From Celoporthe dispersa (Eukaryota; Ascomycota; Sordariomycetes; Diaporthales; Cryphonectriaceae), in assembly GCA_016584495.1 (NCBI GenBank), contig WAID01000009.1, positions 1,054,001-1,118,000 of the forward strand: DNA of 64,000 nt, written 5' to 3'. Of this stretch, positions 1 to 11,781 are shown piece by piece (the stretch's first letter is position 1; each line of letters opens with the position of its first letter). Under the pieces are notes generated by a model that did not search any database, was not told where the DNA came from, and was given only the letters and a program-made list of their open reading frames with translations. The position numbers and the translations under genes are program-made.

Positions 1-225
1 TTTTCAAATATCCTATTGCGGTTGGGCTAACAGGGCACAGAAAGCATTCAAGTCGCGATAGACCAGACGGCATGGAGGGCAGACCGTACATCATCTTCTT
101 GTGTTCCTCTATCAATATCTATCTCTCTCTCTCTCTTTTTGATACCCAGCAGATAGACAGACCATCACACGCCAGCTGCTTGAGACACCGGGCGCGGCCG
201 TCTGTCCCGTGTCTATGTGCCCCTT

Positions 226-3200
226 CTAGAGCTTCAGCAGCCTCAACAAGAATGTCGCCGCCTGCACCTCCTGTACCTCCTCGGCAATGATGCCTTCCTG
301 CTGCTCGCTGGGTATCTCGCCCTCCACGTGTGTGGCCTCGTGCTTGTCGAGAGGCCTCCGCAGGGCCTTCTGCACCTGTGAGGCCTGTGACACGAACACC
401 TCCTCGAGGCCGAGGCCCTCGGGATCCGAGAGGACCCTGTACTCCATCTTGACATCGTCCGTGGGGTCCAGCCCTGCCTTCTTGCGGAGCCGCTGCACAC
501 GGTTGATGATCTCGCGTGCCAGGCCCTCGCTCTTGAGCTCGGGGTAAATCTTGCAGTCCAGGATGGTCAGGACCTCGTTGTCGGTGTTGATCTCGGATTC
601 CTTTGTGGACTCGTCCTCCTTGACGCCCCGGCGGACTACCAGGTCGCCCTCCACCAGCTCGATCCCGTCGACGGTGATCTTTCCGGTGGCGGCGTACTGC
701 TTGACCTCGTCGCTCGTGACCTCTGGCAGTGCCTTCTTGACCTTGCCCATGTCCTTCCTGAGCTTCTTGCCCAGCACAGGCCAGTCAGCCGTCACGCTGT
801 ATTGCACATTATAGGCGGATTCGTCAGATGTGAGGACCAGGTTGTGGACGTTCAGCTCCTCCGAGATGTAGGACTCCAGGGACCGGACATCCTCGAGATA
901 GCCGGCATCTGGGTGGATGATGACCAGGGTCTTTAGGGGGTCTTGACGCCGATGGCTTTCCTCTCCCGCGATACACGGGCCAGGTCGATGATGTTCTTCA
1001 TCCGGCCGACCCTGCGCTCGATGTCGGGGTTGTACAGTTCCTTGCGCACCTCGGGGTACCTCAGGAAGTGCACGCTTCGGGGGTCTTGCTCTCGCAGCTC
1101 CTCGGGGATGTGAGGCAGAAGCTTCAGGTAGATGGTGTCGGTAAGGAAGGGGATGAAGGGGGCCAGGCCACGGCAGAGGGTGTAGAGAACCTCAAACAGG
1201 GTGTTGAGGGCATGTAGGGTGTCCTCGATTCCGTTCTCCCCCTTGAGACGCTTTCTGTTGAACCGGATGTACCAGTTGGTGGTGTCATCGACGAGTCCCA
1301 GCAGCCTGGGGGTGACAGTGTACAGACGATAGTCTGGTAGGTGAGACTGTCAGCCTTGGTAGGGCACGCTGGAGAGAGAGAGAGAGAGACAAAAGGAGGG
1401 GGGGGGGGGATTCTTACCGTTCATTTCTTGGTTGACATACTCCAACAGGCTCTGGCACGACGCCAGGATCCATTTGTCCATCACGTTGGTGTTGGTAGCC
1501 TCCATCTTTGTGTCCCACTTGTAGTCGACATCCTCAATCTTCTTGAGGAGCGCAACCTGGGCGGCGAAGAAGTTGTAGCTGTTCCACAGGGGCAAGAGCA
1601 CCTTCTGCACCACCTCCCTCACCCCGGTCTCCTTGAAGCGCAGAGGCTCTGCTCTCACCACGGGCGAGTTGATGAGGTACATGCGCAGAGCGTCACTGCC
1701 GAACTTGCTCATCACGAGCGACGGATCGGGATAGTTCTTGAGGCGCTTGGACATCTTCTTTCCATCCTCCGCGAGCACGATACCGTTGACCACACAGTTC
1801 TGGAAGGGCATCTTGTCGAACAGGTGGGTGCCCATGACCACAAGGGTGTAGAACCACCCTCGGGTCTGGTCCAGGCCCTCGGCGATGAAGTTTCCGGGGA
1901 ACGACTTGTGGAACTTGTCCTGGTTCTCGAACGGGTAGTGCTGGCTGGCAAAGGGCATGCTTCCTGACTCGAACCAGCAGTCGAAGACCTCCTCGACGCG
2001 CCTGAGCTGGCCCTTGCCCTTCTGGCTGGGGATGGTGATGTGGTCGATCTTGTCGCGGTGGATGTCGGTGATCTCCCCCTCGAAGCCGCTCAGCCTCTTG
2101 AGCTCCTCCACGCTCCCGACACAGACGCGCTCCTCGCCGTCGTCACTGGTCCAGATGGGGAGGGGGTACCCCAGTAGCGGTTGCGAGACACGTTCCAGTC
2201 CCTGGCGTTCGAGATCCAATTGGCGAAGCGCCGCTCCTTGACGAACGAGGGCACCCAGTGGCTCGACTCGATGTTCTGGAGCATCTTTGGTACGATCTCG
2301 GGGATGCGGATGAACCACGAGGGGACGGCGCGGTAGATCAGGGGAGTGTCGGACCGAGGGCACATGGGCAGCCTGTGCCTGAGCTGGGACTCGACGACCA
2401 GCTTCCCCTTGCCCTTCAGGGCCTTGATGATGTGCTTGTCTGCCTCCTTGATGTGCATGCCCTCGAAGTCCTTGACCTTTGCAGAGTAGTGGGCAGTCTC
2501 GTCGAGCGGGTCGGGTGGTGGGCGGCTCTCGGTGACAATGCCGGCCTCGGTCGCAACGTTGAAATCATCCTCGCCGAAGGCTGGGGCCTGGTGCACGATA
2601 CCAGTGCCGCTGTCATCTGTCACGTACGTGCCGTTCAGGACCTTGAACGCGACGTCCTTGAAGTCCTCGTAGTAGTAGTCGAACAGCGGCTCATACTTCC
2701 AGCCGAGCATGTCTCTGCCCTTGATCTTCTCGACAACCTTGAACTTGGCCTTCTTGGGGTCCTTGTACAGGGTCGTCATGAGCTTCTCGAGGAGGACGTA
2801 GTGGTCGCCCGACTTCTCGTCGAGGATCTTGACGTACTCGAAGTCGGGGTGCACACACAGCGCCAGGTTGGTCGGCAGGGTCCAGGGTGTCGTCGTCCAG
2901 GCCAGCAGCTTCGTCTTGGGATCCTCCACCAGCGCGAACGAGACGACCACGGCGGGGTCTGTCATGTCCTGGTAGTTCTGGTTCGCCTCGAAGTTGCTCA
3001 GGGCAGTCGTCAGGACCGTGCTGTAGGGCATGACGCGGTGGCCCTGGTACACCTTGCCCTTGTCGAACAGCTGCTTGAAGGCCCACCACTCCGACTCCAT
3101 GAACGTCAGGTTCATGGTCTTGTAGTCGTTGTCGAAATCGATCCAGCGCCCCAGCCGCTCGATGGTGCTCCGCCACTCTGACGCGTATCTCATCACGATG

Positions 3201-3705
3201 GCTCTGCACTCGTCGTTGTACTTGTCGAGCCCCATCTGCATGACGGCCTGCTTGCCGCTGATGTTGAACTTCTTGTCGATCTCATGCTCGATGGGGAGGC
3301 CGTGGGTGTCCCAGCCAAACCGACGCTCGACGTGGTATCCCTTCATGGACCAGTACCGCGGGATGATGTCTTTGATGGTGGAGGCGAGGAGATGGCCGTA
3401 GTGACTGCAGCGCAGGATTAGAAGAAGCAGAGAAAGACCATGGCGCATATTGGTACGTACGGAAGACCTGTCGCAAACGGTGGGCCATCGTAGAAGGTGT
3501 AGTTCTCGCGGCCCTCGGACAGTTTCACCTAGGCAGACATCATCATCAGCCTCGAGCTTTTCCTCTTCCTCCTCTCCCCTCCCCTCCCCCCCTCCCAGCG
3601 GCACACACGGCAGGACCTGGAGCTTACCTGGGTCTCGAAGGCCTTGATCTCCCTCCACCTCTTGATGATCTCCTCCTCCTCCTTGGGGAAGTTTATGGAT
3701 GCCAT
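226..3705 (-). CDS. ILS1: Isoleucyl-tRNA synthetase, cytoplasmic
   Basis: Class Ia aminoacyl-tRNA synthetase that charges tRNA-Ile with isoleucine in the cytosol. Exons read as 3705-3628, 3528-3461, 3404-1418 and 1333-226, giving about 1080 aa, the usual length for the eukaryotic enzyme. The HIGH-type motif reads PHYGH (residues 49-53) and is assembled across the second intron; the KMSKR loop reads KKMSKR near 1735-1755. The N-terminus MASINFPKEEEE starts at an ATG followed by a typical catalytic-core entry (FYDGPPFATG). Two frame breaks occur, both where the coding strand has five C and the family alignment needs six: plus-strand G runs at 2162-2166 (within WGTPLPIW) and 936-940 (within KTPLKTL). 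Adding one base at each makes the total 3243 nt, exactly 1081 codons. An essential single-copy gene with two such breaks is more likely a sequence error than a pseudogene. It is divergent from hymA. Confidence 0.95.
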
Positions 3706-4464
3706 CTTGCTGGGCACTTGCTCTTGTGCCTTTGCCGCGACCAGGCTCGTCTGCTGGACCAAGGCGTGTCCTCTTGGGCAGGGTCTGGTTGGTCTGTCGG
3801 GAGGTTGTGCACCTGAAAAGAAGGGCAGCCTGATCAATTGGATCTGGATGGTGACCGAGGAAGCAGAAGCAGGAGACGAGATGACAGAGGGCAGGTTTTG
3901 CCTCCTGAGTTTGGGGGGTTGATGCCTCTGTTGTTGGTCCCCGGGTCAGACCTCTTGACTCACACAGGTTTGACTCCAACCGCTGTGTGTCGGAAATATT
4001 GAAAAAGGTTTGGAGGGGCAATCAGGAGCCGCGGGGTAAGCCACTGCCGGCCAGGAACATCAGGGCCTGTTAGAGCCAGAGGGCCCCACAGGGCTGGGGA
4101 AGTGCAGCACAGCGCATTGGACAGGGCACTTAGCGCCAGGCCCCATTGTTTACTAACACTCGACGGATGGCTGGAACCTCGCTCTCTCTCACCCTCTCTC
4201 TCTCTCTCTCTCTTTCTCTCTTGTGATCCAATGTCAAACCAAGTTATCCAGGACCATGGCGCAACCCCTCCTTTCTGCCAACTTCAAGACATCATCTTCA
4301 GCACAGTTACATGATTGAGCTCAACAATCTTTCATGTGCACCCGTGATCATATTATTTCTCCTCCTGAGCCCTGTTGCGCCCATGCTTTCGGCTCTCTCC
4401 TCTGGGCTAGCCTTCACATCTCAGTCGATTCCCCTTCGAAGCTACCACTACACCACATCGCACC
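3706..4464. promoter_or_regulatory. Divergent promoter region ILS1/hymA
   Basis: A 759 bp stretch between two head-to-head start codons, so it must hold both promoters and 5' UTRs. Visible content is a CT tract at about 4180-4221, a pyrimidine-rich element common upstream of fungal housekeeping starts. No further gene is seen. Confidence 0.6.
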
Positions 4465-4641
4465 ATGTCTTTCCTTTTTGGGAGGAACAGGGCGCGTCCC
4501 AGCACTGTCGACCTACCCAAGCAGGCCCGAGATTATGTCACCAAGTTGGATGGACCCGCCGGGCCAGCAAAGGTGCGCACTCGCTGCCCTGTCTACTTGA
4601 TGCATGCCCACCAGCCCAGTCCGCCTGGGAGACTATTTTTT

Positions 4642-4672
<31 letters not shown>

Positions 4673-5897
4673 CTCTATACTGTCTCTGCCAAGGTATGCA
4701 GGGCCGGAGTGCCCAGAACTGACTGTCTAGTATAGGCAGAAGAGTTGGCAAAGGTCCTTGCGCAGATGAAGCAGATACTGCAAGGCACACACGGTATGTA
4801 ACTGTCGTCCGTCCTGGCTCTATGGCAATCCTCCTGTTCAAGTCTGACTGCTCACATTTGAACTTTGATGTCATAGAGACGGAGGCCACTCCTGAACAGG
4901 TCTTCCAGCTTGTTACCGGCATCATCGAGGAGGATCTGCTCTACTATCTCGCGGTCAACCTATGGCGACTTCCCTTCGAGGCGCGAAAGGACACCCAGGT
5001 CGTCCTCAGCGCCGTCTTCCGGTTCCGACCCTCCACCGCTTCTACCAAATCCGACCCCGTCGCCCTCAGCTGGGTTGTCAACAACCGGCCACAGGTTCTG
5101 ATCGAGCTGTGCAAGGCATACGACCACAAGGAGAGTGCCACACCTGCCGGCTCGGTCCTGCGCGAGATTCTGAAGAACGAGGCGGCAACGGCTGTGATCT
5201 TGTATGATGACGGGGAGGAGCAGGGCTCAAGCTCCAAGGGCATCAGCAGCATCGACCAGGACAGGCCACAGTCCGGCAGCGGCGTGTTCTGGCGCTTCTT
5301 CGACTGGATCGACAAGAGCTCGTTCGAGGTTGCCGCAGATGCCTTCACCACGTTCAGGGTACGTAACAGTCCCGCAGGGTGCGCATGGGTGGGGGGGAGG
5401 GGGGAGGCCGGGGTGCTGACTCTCCTGCGCAGGAACTCCTGACAAAGCACAAGGAGGTTGTTCCCAGCTACCTCGCCGTCAACTTCGACATGTTCTTTGA
5501 CAGGTACAACCACGTGCTGGTCCAGTCCAACAGCTACGTCACGAAACGCCAGTCGATCAAGCTCCTGGGCGAGCTGCTGCTCGACAGGTCCAACTATAAC
5601 ATCATGACGGCGTATGTGGACAGCGGCGAGCATCTCAAGATCTGCATGAACCTGCTCCGGGACGACCGGAAGATGGTCCAGTACGAAGGCTTCCACGTGT
5701 TCAAGGTCTTCGTGGCCAACCCCCACAAGTCCGTACCCGTGCAGAAGATACTGTTGATGAACCGCGAGAAGCTCCTGACGTTCCTGTCGCACTTTCTCGA
5801 GGACCGGACGGACGACGAGCAGTTCATCGACGAGAAGGAGTTCCTCATCAAGCAGATACGGAACATGCCCCCAGCGCCTGTGCCTCCCCAGAGATAG
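4465..5897 (+). CDS. hymA: HymA / Mo25 family scaffold protein
   Basis: Mo25 (CAB39) family armadillo-like scaffold, which activates GCK/Ste20-type kinases in the RAM/MOR morphogenesis network. Aspergillus nidulans hymA mutants are defective in conidiophore development. Exons 4465-4572, 4736-4793, 4877-5358 and 5433-5897 give 370 aa, slightly longer than animal Mo25 (about 340). Recognition rests on MSFLFGR at the start, then EATPEQVFQLV, EDLLYYLAVNLWRLPFEARKD (split by family identity), FDMFFDRYNHVLVQSNSYVTKRQS and the C-terminal FHVFKVFVANP...EFLIKQIRNM block. All introns are canonical and no frame break is needed. The first intron carries a long (TA)n repeat (4644-4673). The acceptor of exon 2 was placed at tatag/GCA because only this keeps the conserved EELAKVLAQMK in frame. 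Confidence 0.95.
4644..4673. repeat. (TA)n microsatellite in hymA intron 1
   Basis: About 15 TA units lie inside the first hymA intron, between the donor at 4573 and the acceptor at 4735. A polymorphic marker candidate; no role is evident. Confidence 0.9.
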
Positions 5898-6413
5898 GTG
5901 TGAAGGGGCAGTGACGGGCTGTGGGCTGGGGCCGCACCACCAGCACGCTTCTTGACGATCCCATCACCCCGCGTATGGCGGGCTTCGCAGTTTGAGCAGG
6001 AGGTTTCTATCAGAGTATGGAGTTGGGAGGCTATTCTGTTGGGCTGGAGCGAACGGAAATCCAGCAAGAGTATCAATTGTTTAGTACGACATTACGAGGG
6101 CGTTTTCTTTTGAGGCTCAGAGTACCGGAGCAATCACGCGGCCTACGCATGCATGTGGCGTTACGGATAAGAGGTGACATGAGAAGTGAGATCATGTCAC
6201 TGCGGATGGCAAGAATCTTTTTGTTATTTTTTTTTCCCTTCCCAGCCGGCTCAAAGTAGCGGCAGGCTCAGCATCATCACCCGGTATATTTGCCAGGCCC
6301 CTTTGATAGCGGTCATGTCCAACCCCTATTCTTACATACTACTGACGTTGCTCTGGAATGATGGCCACAGAGTCCTGATGCCGGTGACTGGCTGGCGTGC
6401 ACGCAGCATCCGT
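5898..6413. other. Convergent 3' region hymA / SDR
   Basis: 516 bp between the stop codons of hymA (+) and the dehydrogenase (-). It should hold both 3' UTRs. No ORF resembling a protein family and no structured RNA was recognised. Confidence 0.6.
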
Positions 6414-7609
6414 TCATTCCTGCTTGTCCAGCCACTCCTGGTGCTTGTCCTTCCACTCATCGCGCCACCTCGTCAGCGGCGGCCTGCCCTCGATGGCATC
6501 CGAAGCTCCCCAGAGCATTCTCTTGCGGTCCTGCAGAGGCGTCAGTGACCTTGAACGTCTCACCAAGCAACTCGATAAAGACAAAAAAAAAAAAAGAAGA
6601 AGAGAAAAAAGAAAGAAGAAAGAAGAAGAAGAAAAAGAGCCGAATGCGGGAGGGCGTGGACTCACCAGCTCCTCAGTGACCTGGTCATCCGGACAAAGCA
6701 CCCAGAATTTCCCCTCCTTCATCTTCCCCTCCAGGAAGTCCACCACCTGGTCCGGCCACCACGCACCCCTGGGCAGATCCTTGGCCGCGCCCGGCCTGTT
6801 GCCGCTCAGGCCCGTGAAGGTCCAGCCCGGCACGAGCAGGTGCACGGAGACGTTGTTCTCAGCGCGCAGGTCGAAGCTCAGGTGCTCCGCGAGGGTCTTG
6901 ACGGCGGACTTGCTTGCGTTGTAGGCTGGGTTCCCGGGAGGGTTGGTGATGCCCTGCTTGGAACCTGTGATGATGATGGCGGTAGGGGAGGATGTGGCGG
7001 TGGACTTGATGGTGGGTAGGCTGGTGGTGATGCGAACGTTAGCTGTGCGCCTCTTGCCAGGTGTCTGTCCTTGACGGGAGGCCAGAGAGATGGTTTGAGG
7101 ACTACGACGACGACGACGACGACGACGACGACGTGAAGAACTGTTGACTGACAAGGTACTGATCCCATTGATCACACCGAAAAGATTTACGTCCATGATC
7201 CGGTGGAAGGACTGCGGGTCTTCCCATGACGAGGATGATCCGATCCCGGCGTTCAGGGCGAGGAGGTTTATCTGACCTGGCTGCGGTGTTAATCTCTACA
7301 GTAAATAGCACAGGAACAACCGGGGTGTGAACGGGCGGGACGGAAAGGAAGGTCCTTCATCTCACCGTTAAAGTCCTTGTCGACTCTGCCCTTCAGCCTC
7401 GCCCAGTCGTCCGTCTTGCTCACGTCCACCTTGATCGTCCCGACCTCACCGCCCACGTTTCTGCTGGCCTGCCCCAGGGTTTCGTCGTCCCAGTCCGCCA
7501 CGAGCACCTTCATGCCATACCCGAAGCATTTCCTGGCGAGGGAGAGGCCAATGCCGGAGGCGCCGCCTGTGATTACAGCTGTATGTCCTGCCTTGAAAAC
7601 AGACGCCAT
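6414..7609 (-). CDS. Short-chain dehydrogenase/reductase (SDR)
   Basis: NAD(P)-dependent classical SDR; substrate unknown. Exons 7609-7366, 7276-7153, 7020-6666 and 6530-6414 give 279 aa. The Rossmann glycine motif TGGASGIG is at residues 14-21, followed by the NAG motif (ALNAGIG) and the catalytic triad residues S143 (ITGSKQG), Y156 and K160 (YNASK). The C-terminus is tryptophan-rich (RWRDEWKDKHQEW). The second intron (7152-7021) is 132 nt, a multiple of three with no in-frame stop, and contains a (GAC)n tract, so its retention would insert 44 residues including an arginine run. The intron call is preferred because the donor is GTCAGT, the acceptor CACCAG, and removal gives the usual SDR spacing between the NLFGVING helix and the catalytic serine. 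Flanked by hymA and the HET gene; no cluster context shows the substrate. Confidence 0.9.
7099..7135. repeat. (GAC)n tract in SDR intron 2
   Basis: About ten GAC/GTC triplets inside the putative second intron of the SDR gene; if retained they would encode a run of arginines on the minus strand. Confidence 0.85.
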
Positions 7610-7611
7610 TG

Positions 7612-7653
<42 letters not shown>

Positions 7654-8123
7654 TTTGTTATGTAGTTCTTGCTTGTGGGGCTCAGTCTGTCGGGCCCGGC
7701 GTTGATGTGACGAAGAGAAGCTGTCTAGAGGGCTGGAGAATGAGGGCGTGAGGGGGGGAACCTGTGACGTCGGCGATCATGAGTAGCACATTTCAGGTTT
7801 AAAGCCTAACTCCGATGCCAGTATGCTTCGTTTCTCAAACGGAGTCGTTCTGCAATTGAGCCCTTTTCATACTTCCTCGGACATAAAAGTCTTTATGAGG
7901 AATCACCCAAGGGCAGTAAACCACTGGAGCTAACTTGTGGACTCTGATGAGTAAGGGATCTGAGCAGAAAGCAGCTTTCGTGGCTCTCTGCTCAGCTAAC
8001 TTTATGAAAAGATATACCCGGTGCATGAATCCCAAAGTTGAGAGATTAACATGTAGCATCGATGAGACTCACCTTCTCGTGTGCCCGACCTGGCTGACTG
8101 AACACATGATTGGCTGTTCTCAA
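7610..8123. promoter_or_regulatory. SDR upstream region with (TA)n
   Basis: 514 bp between the SDR start and the stop of the HET gene. It starts with a (TA)n microsatellite of about 36 bp (7612-7649) directly before the SDR start codon, so it lies in the SDR 5' leader or core promoter. Nothing else is recognised. Confidence 0.6.
7612..7649. repeat. (TA)n microsatellite at SDR start
   Basis: TA-dinucleotide run interrupted once (tatatgtat) immediately upstream of the SDR ATG on the minus strand. Confidence 0.9.
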
Positions 8124-10388
8124 CTATCCAAGCACAATCTCCTGAGCCGGAAGGGCCCAACAGTCCCAGATGTTTCTGGGCACACGCCCACAGCCACGCC
8201 TGTATGCTACACCGTTCTCCCTCTCGATCCACATCACATTGTAGAACCGATACCTTGCAGCCTCAGATCCCGCATGACCGCCGACGCCAGCTTCTCTAGA
8301 GTCCCAGTCGCGGCCCTGTTGGAAGATGGGGTCCCGAGGCCGCCCACAGGCAGCATCGCCATGGTCACCACAGATATTGCACTCTGGCGGGCCAAAATAC
8401 TCCACCAGTCCCGGCTCATACGGCCTCCGGTTGTGCTTGAGGCTGTAGCACCTCTCCTGGTAGCACCGCTCCTCATACGCAGAGGACAGGTCCGAGAACG
8501 CAGCGCTCCCGGCAGAGACGGCGATGAGCTCGATATCGCCGAGCAGCCCGCGCTCCGCGTCTCTCCTGCTCCGCTCGTCCATCAGGCGGACAAGACCGGC
8601 AAACCTGCCCACCCTGTCTCGGAGCACCAGGGTGCCGCACTGCTCGCCCGCCCTCTCCCCTGCTTCCTGGCCCGTCAGGGTGGACGTGTAGTACCACTGT
8701 CTCTCGCGGTCGGCAGCCTCGAAGGCGTCCTCCTTCTGGGCGGCCTCGTATCTCCTGAGCCCGCTGGCCGTCTCGAAGATCTCCGTGACGACTCTCGCCG
8801 GCGAGAGGAATGCGCGCTGCACCTCGGCTGCCAGCAGCACCTTGTCACCGGCGGGCGGCGTGACAGGAGCGGGGGCCAGGAGCTGCAGGAGACCGGCGGC
8901 CCACGGTGGCGCTCCCATCCAGGCTGCGATCGCGTGCAGCCCCGGGAGCTCTGGGACCGAGAGCGGAGGGGTCCAGCGCGTCGGGAGGTGGTGTTGTTCT
9001 GACGAGACGACAGACCAGTCGACCAGGTGGTGAGTCCTCCAGGTCGCAGCTCGCTCCCGGGCTCGCCCTCGGCCCCGCGTGCCCGCCAGGCCAGTCCTGA
9101 GGCTGTACGGATCGACCTCGCACCGCCACGCGGACCAGGACCAGGAGGGGAACAGCTCCCTGGTGCCGCAGCGGCGGGCCGCCCTGGCCAGGGGCTGCCA
9201 GAGCAGCGCGTGGTCAAGATAGTCCAGCGGGAGCCCCGACACAAACCCGCCCGGGAACGCCGGCCTCAGGGAGCTGAGGATGCCCGCGAAGGCGCGCAGG
9301 ACATCCAGCGGGTCCCCCAGGTCGCGCTTGTTGTAGGGACACACCAGGTCGATATAGAGACCAAACCCCCGCTCGGCTCCCGACCGCAGCCTTTGGCTGA
9401 GGAGACGGTACTCCTGGCCGCCGTGGCCCGCCGTGCCCGCGCCCGGCTCGAGCCCGTTGCGGTCCCAGAACGCACACTGGCAGTCCCAGAACATGTCGTC
9501 GTCCAGCAGCATGACCGCACGCGCCGACAGTATCTGCTCCTGGTACGTCCAGCCCCGCGATCCCCACTCGGAGCGGGACAGGCCGGCGTAGTGCTCGTGG
9601 ACCAGGGCGCTGCCCGGCGGAGACGAGGCGTCCCCGGCGCCGTCCTGGGTATCAGCGTGCCGCGCTGCCGGCTGTGCGCCCGGGAGCCTCTGGGCTGTGT
9701 TGCGCATGAGGAGCTGCATGGCTGGGGAGTTGTTCCTGAAGTACCGGAAGGGAAGGGCCTCGAAGGCCCCGTCGTGGCGGGCCCGGCCTGTGCGTACCGG
9801 CGACTCGGGCCTCCGGGGCGTGCCGTATATGCTTCCAGAAGTAGCCGCGATGATGGTGAAATAGGCGCCCGAGTAGATCTCGTGCATCTTGTCGAACTGG
9901 CCCTGGCTGGCAGCGTCGTCCTGGATGATGCAGAAGCGGTCGGCCCAGAGGTACCGCTCCCCGACCGCCCGGGCCAGAGACATGGCCTCTCGGATCTTGG
10001 CTGGGGTTCTCGATCTCGAGGACCTCCTGGCCAGGAACCCTGCTGTCCTGAACGAGGACACGGTGTGCTTCTCGAGGAGGAGCCCGGGCTCCTGAGGCCA
10101 GCGGTAGCTGAGTGCCACGTACCTGTCGGCCGTGGCCCCCGGCACAATGCAGGCTTCCTGTGTATCGATCACCCAGTCGGGCGTCTGGTGTGCGCCGCGA
10201 GATGCGATGGAGGGTGGGACGCAGGCATCCTTGTGTTGTGCATTACAGGCATGGAGCCAGCGGCGGATCTGCTCGTGGTCTGCCCCGGGGCTGAGAGAAC
10301 GTGGTCTGAGTTGGGGTTTGGGAGGCGAGGTGTGAGTCGCCCACAGGGCTGCCACATGGGCGTCCCGTTCAGGTCCGAGAAGTGTCAT
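8124..10388 (-). CDS. HET-domain heterokaryon incompatibility protein
   Basis: Single-exon 754 aa protein of the HET (PF06985) family. HET domains trigger programmed death when genetically different hyphae fuse, usually downstream of an allorecognition partner. The domain is recognised from RYVALSYRW (residues 89-97), the RYLWADRFCIIQDD block near residue 145, HEIYSGAYFTIIAATSG about 20 residues later, and the distal RGWTYQEQILSARAVML segment typical of the domain's end. The C-terminal half (about residues 400-754) has no repeat (no WD40, ankyrin or TPR) and no NACHT domain that I can see, so this is a HET-only type with a variable C-terminus. The start at 10388 is the first ATG in frame. HET genes are often polymorphic between strains. 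Function in incompatibility is inferred from the family alone. Confidence 0.93.
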   Translation of the reverse strand: MTLLGPERDAHVAALWATHTSPPKPQLRPRSLSPGADHEQIRRWLHACNAQHKDACVPPSIASRGAHQTPDWVIDTQEACIVPGATADRYVALSYRWPQEPGLLLEKHTVSSFRTAGFLARRSSRSRTPAKIREAMSLARAVGERYLWADRFCIIQDDAASQGQFDKMHEIYSGAYFTIIAATSGSIYGTPRRPESPVRTGRARHDGAFEALPFRYFRNNSPAMQLLMRNTAQRLPGAQPAARHADTQDGAGDASSPPGSALVHEHYAGLSRSEWGSRGWTYQEQILSARAVMLLDDDMFWDCQCAFWDRNGLEPGAGTAGHGGQEYRLLSQRLRSGAERGFGLYIDLVCPYNKRDLGDPLDVLRAFAGILSSLRPAFPGGFVSGLPLDYLDHALLWQPLARAARRCGTRELFPSWSWSAWRCEVDPYSLRTGLAGTRGRGRARERAATWRTHHLVDWSVVSSEQHHLPTRWTPPLSVPELPGLHAIAAWMGAPPWAAGLLQLLAPAPVTPPAGDKVLLAAEVQRAFLSPARVVTEIFETASGLRRYEAAQKEDAFEAADRERQWYYTSTLTGQEAGERAGEQCGTLVLRDRVGRFAGLVRLMDERSRRDAERGLLGDIELIAVSAGSAAFSDLSSAYEERCYQERCYSLKHNRRPYEPGLVEYFGPPECNICGDHGDAACGRPRDPIFQQGRDWDSREAGVGGHAGSEAARYRFYNVMWIERENGVAYRRGCGRVPRNIWDCWALPAQEIVLG

Positions 10389-11781
10389 TGTCCACTGTCA
10401 GCGGCAGAGGCATTCATCGGTGCATCGGGTGGCAGTCGAGCATGTGGGTTCTAAATTCGCAGGTGCAGGTGAGATGTGGAATTTTTTTTTTTTTTTGGTT
10501 TCTTCTTTCCATTCGGGTCTTGGGCTCATCTACTTATATCGATATTGTTAATATACTTTAGTTCCCCCCCTCTCTGGAAAAAAAAAAAAAGTAAGCCAGG
10601 ACGCAGCCTCAGCCACAGACACAGCCTCCCGCTTATGCATTATGCAGAGTGTGGTGTTATTTACAAGTCTGATGTGCTGCATAGATTTGCTGTTTGTCTG
10701 CGCCATGAATATCGCTTATGTATCTGGCTGCCATGATGATGCACTCGTGATCGTGTGCTTGCGGAGAACGGGTCAATAAAATAGGAACACGCAATGACCT
10801 GCGGCTTGCTTGTCCATGCCGGCTCCGATAGAAATCTTGACACGTCATGACGCCCCTTTCTAGTCTTCATATATATACATATTATATTGTAAAACAGGCC
10901 TTTTCCCACTAGGTAAATGGGAAACAGTCTAGTAACCAAGTACCGTAGCTCCCAGTAGGCTCAGTCGGGGAGGGTCACGAGGCCTCAGACACGCCGCCCC
11001 CTCCCCCACCTCGCACACTGCCAGCTACACGCGTTTTCAAGTTCTGCACACTATACTCCCTAGACAATAATATCCCTACTCTTTCTGAGAACTCCGTCTT
11101 TTGCCATCGCCTCCACTTTTCGACGCCTATAGCAGAAAGATCACTATCCAGAGTCTGTATAGGAGGCTCCGCTGGCGGTCAGCCTCGCCGGGCTGTGGGC
11201 AGGATCCGTGTAAGATGATTGGTTGAAATGCTGGGGGGTTCACCAGGACCATCTATCTGTCTCTGTCCTCTCCGCTGCGCATCAGCCACTCCGAGATGGA
11301 AACGAAGGAATAACAGGGTCGGATTTGCAAGTGGGAAGAGGAGTATTGACAATACCTCCTCCTGGTCTCAGGCAGGTAAACGGTTAAACGTCTTGGCAAA
11401 CTACCTTCTGCGTAGCTTCAAATCTCATCACATTATTCACTCCTCATAATCTGAAATCGTCTCCGCTCATATATGCCTCGTTATATGTTGTCTGTCATGA
11501 CCCCCCTCTCACGAAAAAAAAGCACAGGAAGCAATTGAACAGAGAAGAAGGGGAAGAAGAAGAAGAAGAAAAAAACCACAAATATCAACGCGCGCTATGA
11601 ATAATCCTATCCCTTCCTTTCCCTTCCCTCAGTCCCTTTGACTTGTGCGATGCAATGCCCATCCTCCCTCTCCCCTCCCCTTCCCCCAAAATCCCCAAAC
11701 ATATACACACACATACACATACATACATGCCATTCACTTTTTTTTTTGGGGGGGGTTTTTGCTTTATACCTTCTCCCTTCC
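10389..11781. other. Intergenic, no gene recognised
   Basis: 1393 bp between the HET gene start and the stop of the 11.8-13.5 kb gene. Contents are T and A homopolymers (10481-10498, 10578-10591), an A-rich GAA tract near 11540-11575 and pyrimidine-rich sequence at 11600-11775. Short ORFs here match no family known to me. Confidence 0.5.

Noticed and set aside
936..2166. Programmed ribosomal frameshifting in isoleucyl-tRNA synthetase
   Set aside because: Two sites in one gene, no conserved slippery heptamer with downstream structure, and the same kind of break in eight other genes make sequence error more likely.
2258..3181. 307 aa plus-strand ORF opposite ILS1, and a 738 aa one opposite the DENN gene (22985-25201)
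   Set aside because: Antisense shadows of GC-rich coding sequence; no motifs of their own.
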